From positions 496,001-560,000 of the forward strand of contig CM059625.1 in assembly GCA_030435675.1 (NCBI GenBank): a DNA stretch of 64,000 nucleotides, written 5' to 3'. The DNA is from Steinernema hermaphroditum. Lineage: Eukaryota > Nematoda > Chromadorea > Rhabditida > Steinernematidae. Positions within the stretch are counted from its first letter, which is position 1; every line of letters begins with the position of its first letter. The translations under genes were made by a program, and so were the position numbers. Below the pieces are notes generated by a model. The model did not search any database. It worked only from the letters and a program-made list of their open reading frames with translations, and had not been told where the DNA came from. Positions 47,407 through 62,995 of this stretch are shown here, in pieces.

Positions 47407-48081
47407 ATGGGCCATCGACTACTTCCAGCCAACGGCCCCATCAGAAGCTTTGCGATCTTCGGTGGGCTCGAAGGCTTTCGTCGGCAGCTGGCAAACTATT
47501 GTCTACCGCTTGTTGAAATATACGGGTGGCACGAAATTAAAGTCTTCTGCATGGACTTCACAGCGGAGCCCGAGGTTCTGGTAACCACACGCATGAGAAC
47601 ACCGTTCAGCGAGGAAATGTTCGAACAGTTTGCGATGACGTACCTAAGCGAGAGTAAGTTATCCTGATGGGGAAATGCGAAGCACATCGTTCAACTTCAC
47701 ACTTCCGCTTGTTTATATTTTAAATGCAAAACACGTTTGTAGAACTGAACAGCCAAAATAGCCATTATTAACCGATGCACATCTTTTAGCTATGCACATG
47801 CCAACGTTTATGTTGGAGCCTGTCATGTACGTAAATAGAGATATCAGGAAGAGAATTGCGATAAGAGCCCGCGCTACTCAAAGGATAATCGAAGAGCGTC
47901 CAGGAATGCGTCCAGCATGGATGACACCAACCACCGTACTAAAAAGTCGTGTAAGTTGTGCATTAGCGAGAGTTCATCATTCATGGCTGAACTTTAGAAG
48001 AACATCGAGTTCTGGATCGAACAATGGTTCGACGACGATAAAGACTTTATTCCGGATGACCCAACTCCTTCTGCTCAGTGA
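47407..48081 (+). CDS. Unrecognised conserved-looking protein, three exons
   Basis: Exons about 47407-47652, 47790-47951 and 47998-48081 join with matching phases to give about 163 residues. The protein starts MGHRLLPANGPIRSFAIFGG and ends EQWFDDDKDFIPDDPTPSAQ. It is rich in aromatic residues and Arg, has no signal peptide or membrane segment, and shows no motif I can assign. The clean GT-AG junctions with short introns, and even amino-acid composition, argue for a real gene. An in-frame ATG also exists at 47380. Function unknown; a small mitochondrial or cytosolic protein is only a guess. Confidence 0.6.
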
Positions 48082-48818
48082 CTTATTGGTGTGAGCTCTT
48101 CCTTCTCAGACGTTTTCCAATGTTGACATCTTTTACTGAAAATTACACACCGCCAAAATTTGACTCCTTCAACCAGCAAACGCACAATAATCTTCTCATT
48201 TGGAGAATCTGTTCCGTTAGTCATGCATTCCTATTTTCACTCTTTCAGCAGATATCATATGTAATTTGAGTTTTTACCTGCACACTAGGCACTCTTTACA
48301 ATGTTGTTTCCAGAGATCTTATACAGAATGGTATTTGCCAAATAAACAGCAAGAACAATTCGGCATTACTATAATACGTTTACAATATGTTATTAATTTA
48401 AAAGAACTACATACGGACTGTGAAATTAACAATCAGCGATAGAGCGTTGCACAAGAACATAGCAAATTACATTTAGATAACTGAGTAGCACTGAACTGTT
48501 GCAAGAACTGTTTCACTGAACTATTTAATTTGAAGGATATGAAGCATCGTAGAATATTTGTAGCAATCAGAAGACATAGGCGGATGTGTCAAGCTTTAAA
48601 ACGTGGTACGGGTGCAGACGATTTTACTGAATGTGAAGCGCGCCACCAAGAGCAATAGTTATACGTATTTGCGCGACAGGAACGAGTGGGAAAATGAGAT
48701 CTGAGGTATTTGATGAGTGCTGTGCAAATGAGAACTCTGGAGGAAACAACAAACAGGGAAACCAGAATTAGTAAATGATGCTGACTGAAAACTGCGCATT
48801 TAGAGAATTATTAGATAT
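48082..48818. other. Intergenic gap between convergent genes
   Basis: About 0.7 kb between the stop at 48081 (plus) and the stop at 48819 (minus). AT-rich and without open frames of note; it holds two 3' UTRs. Confidence 0.6.
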
Positions 48819-49434
48819 CTATAGTGCGTGTCGTGTGTGAAATTCCGCATGTCGTTCTTGTCGCCGTTGTTGACGTTTTTCCCACCGTCGATATTCGTCC
48901 GAAGCGGCCGGCTTAACCTGAATGTCGTAGCAGTTCACCTTATGGGCTATCCAGTCAGATGGACAACTCAGACAGCGTTGAGCAGCTTCCGCGGTGGTGA
49001 ATTGCACGAATGCTTGATAGCGCTGGGCGCCATTATGTTGGTTGACAAGGAAAACAAAGTCCAGTCTTTCAATTGGGCCAAATATGTCGAAATAGTCCAG
49101 AACTTGTTCTAAATGTTCAATATGTAGGTAGCGAAAATAACTCTTATTATGTAGTGATCGAAGTGATGCCATTATTTTTCAATACATTTTTGGAAAATGC
49201 AAACAACTAGCGCCCAACGAATTCCGACAAATGGTCGAACCTCTCGTAGTGCTCCTATGAAGCCAAGGTACGTAAACTTTTCGTGGATGAAGCCTGTTCA
49301 CGGGCTCGGGGTCAAATGCTTGACGTCGCCGAGGACGCTGATGCGCAACTTGAGGTTGACGGTCGAGTTCTCGTACACTGATGTTGTTTGCGGCCCAGCT
49401 GTTTCCGAAAGCATCCCTGCCGTTTTGAGCCATT
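48819..49434 (-). CDS. RRM-like RNA-binding protein, probably two exons
   Basis: The secure part is the frame 48819-49172 (117 residues). It shows the helix 1 to strand 3 core of an RRM (HLEQVLDYFDIFGPIERLDF, then YQAFVQFTTAEAAQRCL) and a basic Arg/Gln C-terminal tail. The first RRM strand is weak if translation starts at 49172. An upstream open frame starting at 49434 (MAQNGRDAFGNSWAANN) ends in LHPRKVYV, which would supply an RNP2-like strand. Splicing a GTACCT donor near 49281 to an AAG acceptor near 49152 gives KVY followed by SYFRYLHIEHLEQ with normal RRM spacing. The acceptor is poor, so the two-exon model is a proposal. Partner RNA unknown. Confidence 0.55.
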
Positions 49435-49879
49435 TCATAAGGGCAGAGAACTTCCGTTCTATGCCAACTGAAATACAGGCAAATGTGTATTTGCGACCTT
49501 ATATGAGAAAAAAATTGAATCCGCATATACAGTAACACGAACGTTTCTTTTTTTTAATAGATATTACGTTTTGGTTGAGCGCTCACAATTGGTTATAATT
49601 GCACAACAGTCGGTAAGTTCCTTCATAGTATCGCGATATTTAAGTTGCCATGGATTCATGATGAGATACGCGACGCCTCTGTTGTTTACGCCATTAAAAA
49701 GCGAGCCGCTGCGGCATCGGAGGGAGAAGCTCCTCCCTTTTTGCGGGGGGCATAAAATGAATTTGAAAAAATGCGCTTTAACAATGGACGGAGAATATTT
49801 TGGAGACGACCGAAAGCATATAATGTCTCTTCAAGGTAGAGTTACTAAGCGTCAACTGAGGACCCGAATGACATAAATT
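49197..49879 (+). other. Coding-looking plus-strand frames, unresolved
   Basis: The plus strand opposite the RRM gene's 5' part has an open frame at 49197-49535. After a strong acceptor (TTTTTTAATAG at 49560) come short frames that could be exons: YYVLVERSQLVIIAQQS to a GTAAGT donor, then LPWIHDEIRDASVVYAIKKR ending at a stop near 49755. The phases can be made to agree, but only with a 30-nt intron at 49531-49560. I cannot decide whether this is a real small gene overlapping the RRM gene head to head. Confidence 0.25.
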
Positions 49880-50090
49880 TGTTTGGAAAAGATTTCACTA
49901 ATGATGCGGACAGCAGAGGGACACGGCTACAACGCTGTTATTCAGATGTAGCTGACGTGACTGATGCAAAAATGAATTCTATCCGTTTCCGAAACCTCTC
50001 AAGGCGTGATGGGAATGATTTCCGGAATGAGTAAATCTAAGAGAACTTACAATAAGACATTGTAAGACACTAATATTGGCTGACATTATA

Positions 50091-51195
50091 CAGTGCGACG
50101 CAAAATGATAGGTCCACCCAAATTTTTTCTTGTTTTTGTTCTTTGAAAAGCTGTGGAAGAACACCGACAGTACCATCAGAAAGAGCACTCAATACTACAG
50201 TATCACACACAAATTGCCCACTGCTTGTCAAGTATTTTTTATCAGAAAAAAATATGAATAGGAATTTGATCCGGATTTACCGACGCAAAATGATAGGTCC
50301 ACTTGTAGAAAACCTGCGTTAAGCATTTAAATTGACGTTTGATCTTGACTTAAACATTAAGCAACGGATAAAAATCTGCGGTTAATATAGTCTGTGGTTT
50401 CTTACTGACTACCGTCAGATCTACGCCCCCTAAAATTTAAAAACTTGCCATAGTGTTCGTTTTGAGAAAAAGTTGGGCTTTTATTTGTGATAGTAGCCTG
50501 AAAACAGGATAAAACTGCGTAAAACACCGTTTTCAGCGTCCGAAATTACATAGAGGTATCAATTAGATCGTTTCAGTGCTTCTGGACATCACTTTCCCTT
50601 CAAAACTTTGAACCCTAACTTGACCTACACTCTTGTCCGGATCCCGGAACGAACTGTAAAACGGGATTTTCAGCTTTTGTGATCATTTCCACGTTGTAGA
50701 GCGTATGCGAAAACCTATCCGGGTTATCTTCTGGTAATTGCCTGAGGTTATTAATAAGGGAAAGCCGGATCTTTCAAAATCCTTTGAAAAACGACCTTTT
50801 TCCATTGTAAATTCCATGGTACGAAGTTTTCACACCCGGACTGCGCATGTACTCCATTTTTCATGGGATAAAACAAAAGCTGGGGTTTCCGCATACGCTC
50901 TGCAACGTGGAAATAATCAAAAAAGCTGGAAATCCCGTCTTACAGATCGTTCCGCGACCCGGATAAGAGTGCAGGTCAAATTAGGGTTCAAAGTTTTGAA
51001 GGGAAAGTGATGTCCAGAAGCACTGAAATGATCTAATTGATACCTCTATGTAATTTCGGACGCAGTGGGCAATTTGTGTGTGATACTGTTGTATTGAGTG
51101 CTCTTTCTGAAGGTACTGTCGGATTTCTTCCACAGCTTTTGAAAGAACAAAAACAAGAAAAAAATTGGGTGGACCTATCATTTTGCGTCGCACTG
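50091..51195. mobile_element. Non-autonomous Tc1-like element with very long inverted repeats
   Basis: Flanked by TA (50089-50090 and 51196-51197). The ends start CAGTGCGACGCAAAATGATA, resembling Tc1-type termini. Outer arms of 134 bp each (50091-50224 and 51062-51195) are nearly perfect inverted copies. Inner arms (about 50538-50735 and 50872-51061) continue the palindrome. A 313-bp segment at 50225-50537 interrupts the left arm only; it holds another copy of the motif CGACGCAAAATGATAGG at 50281. No transposase frame is present, so it would need a transposase from elsewhere. Confidence 0.85.
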
Positions 51196-52176
51196 TATAC
51201 GACCAAAAAAAATAACTCAAATGCTGCAGGATTTATAATTGCATCAAACTGATTAACAACCATCTGAAAATTTGACGGTCAAGGTAGTACTGTTCCCACA
51301 ATTGCCTTTCGCTAGCCTTTTAAGGTATTCGATTACTGAGAACATGTGCACGATTACTGTACGGAAGAAATATCGGCTAAATAAATGAGGTGAACGAGGG
51401 AAGACGTCGCTTATTTGCTTGTGTCACAGCCACGAGCGAAATAACTGGGCTGCGACGTAGCGCGCATACTTCGCAGTCGATCAGAGAAAGCGCCTTATGG
51501 CGTTCTCGGCTTTTTCACATCCTTAATGAAAACGGAAAAGAGGGTGGAAACATAAAACCAAACAAACTGGACACCAAACAAAATGGACACAAAACTCTTA
51601 ACGAAAACGAAACTTCATGCAATAGGGTCCGTACCGTATGATTTGCTAAATGTTAATTTGTCACATTAATGCACTACGTGCATTGTACACCATACACCAA
51701 TTTTTTTAACTCCGTTTTTAGCTATGTTGTGATTAAGTCATTTAAGAAAGCGCGCCATCTCAGCGGCATCGACATCTTTTAATATAAGGATAAGCAGTTT
51801 TTGCAAAAACATTAAGTGACTGTTAATGGAAGCTAATCTAACGAACCACATTCGCAGAAAAATACTAGCTACAACTCTTGCGTAAAAATTATTTGAGCCT
51901 CGATTTTTAGTGCGCTCAATCATTGGATTTTGTGCCCTTACGACAATAACAAACAAAATACCAGAGGTTTGCTGCGTTACATTTCATTTACGAACATTTT
52001 TTTTCAGCCTTGTCACGTTTTACATGAAATAGTCGCAGCCAGTTGTAACCACAATTTGTTCCAGTACTTGCATCCTTGCATCCATCTTTGCAATGCGTTT
52101 AGCATTTCACACGAACATAAATATGGATACCAAACATTTTCAGGCTTGAAAAATCATTTATTTCTAAATTGCAGTT
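51196..52176. other. Intergenic gap upstream of the deubiquitinase gene
   Basis: About 1 kb with only short frames (for example 51390-51641) that I do not trust. It should hold the promoter for the first alternative exon of the deubiquitinase gene at 52177. Confidence 0.5.
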
Positions 52177-52228
52177 ATGAGCAAACTTCGGAACGCGAAA
52201 GATGGCACAAAGCAGATTGTTCTGGAGA
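52177..52228 (+). CDS. Alternative first exon of the USP19-type gene
   Basis: A 52-nt exon encodes MSKLRNAKDGTKQIVLE plus one base, with an acceptor-like AAATTGCAG two bases upstream (likely SL trans-splice site) and a GTAAGC donor. Its phase 1 end does not fit an exon start at 53044, but fits exactly onto the exon at 54502, giving ...IVLEKALKRGEYEG. It may therefore be a second promoter and N-terminus for the same gene. Confidence 0.45.
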
Positions 52229-53043
52229 GTAAGCGTCGCGCGAGCACCACCCGCTTGTGCCTACCGCCCCCATTGTCGGCATTCCCGAAAGTTCGTCCAT
52301 TGCCCAATTGTGGCTTTTCTGCGCTCCATACATTAACGGCATCGGTGCTGGCTGGCAGACTGTTGTGATCTCAAAAAAATGATATCATTTCTGCATTTTC
52401 CCACGATCACATTCTTTTTTGTTGGTGTGTTCGTAAAGGTAACGTCGTGTGTGGCATTTTGCTGACTACACACAGCTCACGGGCGCAGTTTCTTCCATCG
52501 TGTATGGTGTCGAAAAGGACGGAAACGGATGAAAAGCGGTTTGCGTGCATCTGTATGCTCTGTGCGGTATTTTTCAGTCATTTTCCTTAGGTCTGTGCGT
52601 TGTCAACCGGCGCAATTTTTAAAGTCAAACGGGCAAGATTGTTGGTGATAACACTGTTATAAGCGATAACACTAACATCGTGTGTGGCGCTTTGCTGTTT
52701 TTTGCACATAACCTCGCGCGCATCGGTTAGCCAGCGATAAGAGGAAGAACGACGATATGAACAGAAAACCGACCGACTAATCGACTTCGGCTTTGTTGAT
52801 TCGGCGGTGGCTGCTGCAGGCACACTGCCTGAGTGATTAGTCCCCTAGCGGTCTGGTTACCATGGAGTCGCAGGCAGTTGCATCTTACCTACAATTTAGG
52901 CGCTTTTCCACTTCCCCAATGATAAAAAGAGATACATTTCCCCTTGTGTGCTGCGTGTCGCAGAGCTTACAACGTCATGCATTGTTCATATCGCGATGCG
53001 CTGAATTCTGATTAATCTTTGGACCTGTTTAAGGCACACCAAT

Positions 53044-58945
<5,902 letters not shown>

Positions 58946-59107
58946 GTGCACGCTGGCGGGGTCGAGTCGGTCAAAAGCTATTAAATCCAAATTTAAATTC
59001 TTTACGTATCATATTATCAGCAGTATACGGAGTGGTTGTCTTTCCGATGTGCATCGTGACTCAATAAGAATCGGCCAATTTGAAAATTTAAATATATTAC
59101 TATGACC

Positions 59108-59113
59108 AATAAA
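59108..59113 (+). terminator. Polyadenylation signal AATAAA for the deubiquitinase gene
   Basis: AATAAA 163 nt after the stop at 58945 and 69 nt before the stop of the convergent ASCC1 gene. Confidence 0.55.
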
Positions 59114-59181
59114 TTTTTGCTGTTGGCATGTAACTTCAGCACCTACCGAAATGACACTTTACCTTACATTCACCAGCACAA

Positions 59182-60455
59182 TCAAAAGTCCTTCTGCAAA
59201 ATAGCTGTATATTCGTCCTTTCCATTACCATGTAGGGCATAAATAGCAACCTAAATCTGTATTTCCGGTAACCAACAACTTACACCAATACCTTATTTAG
59301 TGTGACGTTTCCAAATGAGTAGTCCTTGTACTGCTCGATAAGCTTCGTCGCGTCGAACACTTTTGGCGCTTTTCTCACCTGAAATTCTACTAAGCAAGTA
59401 TGATATGACGGTCACGTACGTGCAGGGTGTTTGCAATAGTCATGTGAAGGGTAACCTTTTTGCGATTTCCAGGAGCCAGTGAGCACTGTGCAATAAAGGC
59501 TGTGGCAATTAAGTCAGATACGATTTGTATTCTGAAAACAGTCTTTGAAAAAAATCACCAATGAGAATGTACATATTGTTCTGGACATTAGCAAAGAGAA
59601 CTCTCGTTTTATCGGCCTTCGTGTTCTTGAAGCACGCCAGCCCTTTAATTTCAACACTGCGGTCCGCTTCTTTTATTTGTTCGTGCACTTCGTTATCTAT
59701 TATGCTGCATAGCACGCGCTTAGCCTCCTCCTCTTCTTCGGAAGTGTTCAGCGTCAGCATCAGCAGCGTGAGATGAAGCTTTCCGGGAGCGTAAAACAGT
59801 CGGTCCAGCTCGACGAGAGCCTAAATCAGATTAGTATAAAGTTTGCCAACGAAGTATATAAACCTTAAATTCTTCTGAATCTTTCAGTTCTTGAACGAAA
59901 GCGCTGTACGTGGCTTGAACTCCATCTGTGTTCATTGGAAAGGCGATGAAATGAGTATACGAAGGTCGGGCGTGTTTAGCGATCTGGGACTGTTCAACAA
60001 TAGGATTTAAAATCTCAATTGCTTGACTGATGTTTTCTGCTGATTCCTTGGAAGTGATCACTGCAATACTAATCCGTAGTTAATAGACAAGTACTCGGAC
60101 ACGGTGCAATGAGCTTTGAGTCTAGCATGTGCTGGGTGTCTATCTAAGCGAAACCCACCAAGTTTCTGATTCTTTTTGTCGCGCATTATGATCAATTTAC
60201 ATGCAGTTTCTGCTTCGATCTCTCGCCGCACTTTCCACTTATTTGCTTGCATGGCATTCTTAATATAGGGAAGGAGCGGAATGCTAAACGCGACAACATA
60301 ATTACGTTATGGCTTTTATTGGCATACCTGTGCTGCGTCCATATCTTCTTTTTCTCATTGTACACGCAACCGCGTTCGGTATCAAGCCAAACAAAACGTT
60401 GGCGATCTTCTTCGTCAGCGACTCCGGAAGCCGATGATGTTGAATTGGATAACAT
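59182..60455 (-). CDS. ASCC1 homologue: KH domain plus 2H-phosphoesterase-like domain
   Basis: ASCC1 is a subunit of the activating signal cointegrator complex, linked to transcription, alkylation-damage repair and ribosome quality control. Start at 60455 (MLSNSTSSASGVADEEDRQR). A KH RNA-binding region lies at about 60060-60250 (NKWKVRREIEAETACKLIIM). The AKAP7-like 2H domain follows: RPSYTHFIAFPMN (about 59970), first HxT motif KLHLTLLMLTL (about 59770), second HxT motif VTLHMTIANTL (about 59440). The final exons read VFDATKLIEQYKDYSFGNVT and end AILQKDF, stop 59182-59184. Both catalytic-type HxT motifs are kept. The protein is near the size of human ASCC1; the very N-terminus is less sure. 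Confidence 0.87.
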
Positions 60456-61105
60456 CGCGCAAATCAACTTAAAAAAAGGACGGCCTCGCCGTGCTAACAC
60501 TGCGCACTGGACAAGGCTAGAAACCGCCATAAACAACAAACAGACAGTGTGTGTGGTCCTCGCCAAAATATAACTTTCTTATAGTTATAAACAGTTCTTC
60601 CTTCCTGATGTCATGGAGCAGAAAGGCTCTCTAAGTTCCACAGCGAGGAAAGAAATGAGAGATATACATGATAAACCACAAGAAAATTTCGACAATCCCC
60701 TATATATAAACGGAGAACCGACGGGTCCGTTGATCTGTCTGTGAGTCTGTGTTTTTTTTTCGAGCACGGGGAAAACACTCACACAAAATAAGGACCCCAA
60801 GGGGAACCAAACGCGGCACCTGGCGCTTGCAAACGGAGCACGTTTGCAATCAGCCACACAGACAGCTGATATCCAACCATTCTACTGCCGCTATATCTGT
60901 GGGCAGTGCGTTTCTTTAGCGTTTTTGAGTGATTTTTAGCCTTTTTGTGAGCGCCAATCTTGCTCAGCTCAGCAATGTACGAATTGGAAATTTTGCTGAG
61001 ATATATTGATCCAAACAAGAAAGGGAAGTCATTTAAACCGTTTGAACGGAAGATGATGTTTAGAATGAAATGGAAACGCTATGAAGCGCAGCAGTTTCTG
61101 AGTGG
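60456..61105. other. Intergenic gap upstream of ASCC1
   Basis: About 650 bp. A frame at 60779-61018 (minus) has no recognisable domain. A TATATATAAACGG-like motif occurs near 60700, which may be repeat-derived, but I cannot assign it to a family. Confidence 0.4.
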
Positions 61106-61117
61106 GACTCCACCCCA

Positions 61118-61354
61118 GCTCATCGCGGGATAACTCATCGGCGACAACTCATCGTCGACAACTCATCGGCGACAACTCATCGGCGACAACTCATCGGCGA
61201 CAACTCATCGGCGACAATTCATCGCAGGACAGCTCATCTTTGCCAACTCATCGGCGACAACTCATCGTGGGACGACTCATCGGCGACAACTCATCGCAGG
61301 ACAGCTCATCTTTGCCAACTCATCGTGGGACAACTCATCGGCGACAACTCATCG
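61118..61354 (+). repeat. 14-bp minisatellite, left MULE arm
   Basis: Direct repeats of GACAACTCATCGGC with variants such as GGGACAACTCATCG and CAGGACAGCTCATCTTTGC. Variants alternate in a higher-order order, so the array probably grew by unequal exchange or replication slippage. Confidence 0.9.
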
Positions 61355-61504
61355 TATTTTTTGAAATGATAGGGTTTTTTCAATTTCTAGGAATAACCGG
61401 AATGCTTAAAAAATAACATAGTGACAGCAAGCTTCTAAGTAGTCGTCCGCATTCATAACGTCATACATTTCGATGATTGAGAGAAGTTGACGGTTCTTGG
61501 CAGC

Positions 61505-62130
61505 TTATTCCTTATGTGAATAAAGGGGCGGAACCTCTCCTGCTGCCAGCTTCGAGCAGATCGCTTTAACACGGACCTGCTCATCGAGAAGCCTATCCAG
61601 AAGCTTATAAACGTCCGGGTGCTGCATACCCATAGCCCCTGAGATGAATAACATGTTGCAATAAAAAGATAGGTTTACATATGAGTTTACCTTGAAACGC
61701 ATTGTGCCAACTTTCAACTGAGTTATTCGTCCGCGGCCATTCTAATTCGGTAACAGCTTGGGATGCCACTGTGTGTAACGAACTGGTACGTCGTGCTCTT
61801 CACAGAACGCCAATGCGCTGAACTTCCGAAGATGGACATTGTAGGCGACGTCGTTAGCGTAGCGGGTGCCCATGCCGTGGGCTTGGATGTTCCTCCACAC
61901 AGACTGAGAGAAATGGAAGTAGCACCCATGAATGTGCGTGTTCGGGAAGATTGTGCGGATGGCGTTGACTTCCGCCCTCTCGAAGTCTATTGTTACGGAC
62001 TTGGGGCGGCAGCTCTGCTCCTGGTCGAAATCCAGAATCAAATGCAGCGCGCGACTGTAGGAGCTCTCCGCTTTGTTGGGTAGGAAGCAGTAGACGAGAG
62101 GAAGAACGGTATTGCTAACTTTCTAACGCC
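61505..62130 (-). pseudogene. Decayed MULE transposase fragment
   Basis: Reading the minus strand from about 62130: VLPLVYCFLPNKAESSYSRA, then VTIDFERAEVNAIRTIFPNT and HIHGCYFHFSQSVWRNIQ. This is the catalytic core block of the MULE transposase domain with its CxxH-type GCYFHF motif. The frame then hits a stop after QWHPKLLPN near 61742, while the typical downstream block (LEWPRTNNSVESWHNAFQ) continues in another frame. A further segment at 61505-61640 (PDVYKLLDRLLDEQVRVKA) follows an acceptor-like site. The N-terminal part expected for such proteins is absent. It is therefore both truncated and frameshifted. Confidence 0.85.
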
Positions 62131-62393
62131 GTGCTCTGGAACTCTCCATCTGCAAACGGAACTAAATCAGGGAAAACAAGAACTAAAAGATAATGGGTAT
62201 AGAACGCTATCACCAACACAAGGGCTGTCTTTAAACCCTTAAGCTGAAGCCTTTAGGGTGGCAAAAGCGGCCCCCAAAACTTCCAAATACGACCCAAAGG
62301 ATGTAAGCATGCAGAGACATGTCTAGCACAAGCTCTGCTGCAGACTACCGTACAAACCGACATCGCGACGAAACCTTATCATTTCAAAAAATA

Positions 62394-62526
62394 CGATGAG
62401 TTGTCGCCGATGAGTTGTCGCCGATGAGTTGTCGCCGATGAGTTGTCGCCGATGAGTTGTCGCCGATGAGTTGTCGCCGATGAGTTGTCGACGATGAGTT
62501 GTCGCCGATGAGTTGTCCCACGATGA
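62394..62526 (-). repeat. 14-bp minisatellite, right MULE arm
   Basis: About nine units of GATGAGTTGTCGCC, the reverse complement of the left-arm unit. It is shorter and more uniform than the left array, one unit differing as GTCGAC and the last ending in GTCCCA. Confidence 0.9.
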
Positions 62527-62549
62527 GCTGCGGTGACACCTCTGAGTGG

Positions 62550-62995
62550 ATCTTGAAGATGATACGATCTTTGATGGACTCGCTTGTTATGCCTTCATGA
62601 ACCTGTCACCGAGCGCATGGGTGACACCTTAACGGTTTAATTGCCGTAACAACTTTAGAAACACAAAAACCTTTTACTCGACCATCGCATTTTCAAAATA
62701 CTCAATCTCTACGAACGAATAACTAAAAGGACAGATAAATTCAACAAAGATTGACGTCTGCAGCATTTAATAGCGCTTCGTGTAACTCTGTCTACAATCA
62801 TACGAAAAGAGCAACATCACAGAAAGGCGCAGAAGGAAGTAAGGAAGAGACAGAAAAGGAAGAAACGTGGACATGTACAGACAATCACAAATGCGTTGAA
62901 ATGCGGAAACAATTACCCATGCGAAAAGAGAGATACAGAGAGGGAGATACAGAACGGACTAGACTAGGGAAAGGAGATCCGGAACCCGACACTGG
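62550..62995. other. Gap between MULE and kinesin gene
   Basis: About 450 bp with no convincing frame or repeat; a purine-rich stretch lies at 62810-62980. It should hold the 3' UTR of the kinesin gene, which ends at 62996. Confidence 0.5.

Larger units (their letters stand above)
61106..62540. mobile_element. Mutator-like element with 14-bp minisatellite terminal repeats
   Basis: A 1435-bp element flanked by a perfect 9-bp target duplication TCTGAGTGG (61097-61105 and 62541-62549), typical for MULEs. The terminal 20 bases (GACTCCACCCCAGCTCATCG on the left; the right end reversed matches at 15 of 20 positions) lead into arrays of a 14-bp unit GACAACTCATCGGC. The arrays span about 61118-61354 on the left and, in inverted orientation, about 62394-62526 on the right. 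Both arrays end in the same inward flank TATTTTTTGAAATGAT. A broken MULE transposase lies between. The element is probably no longer autonomous. Confidence 0.92.

Noticed and set aside
60779..61018. 79-codon minus-strand frame next to the MULE
   Set aside because: No domain, no splice context and no clear start; likely chance or old repeat sequence.
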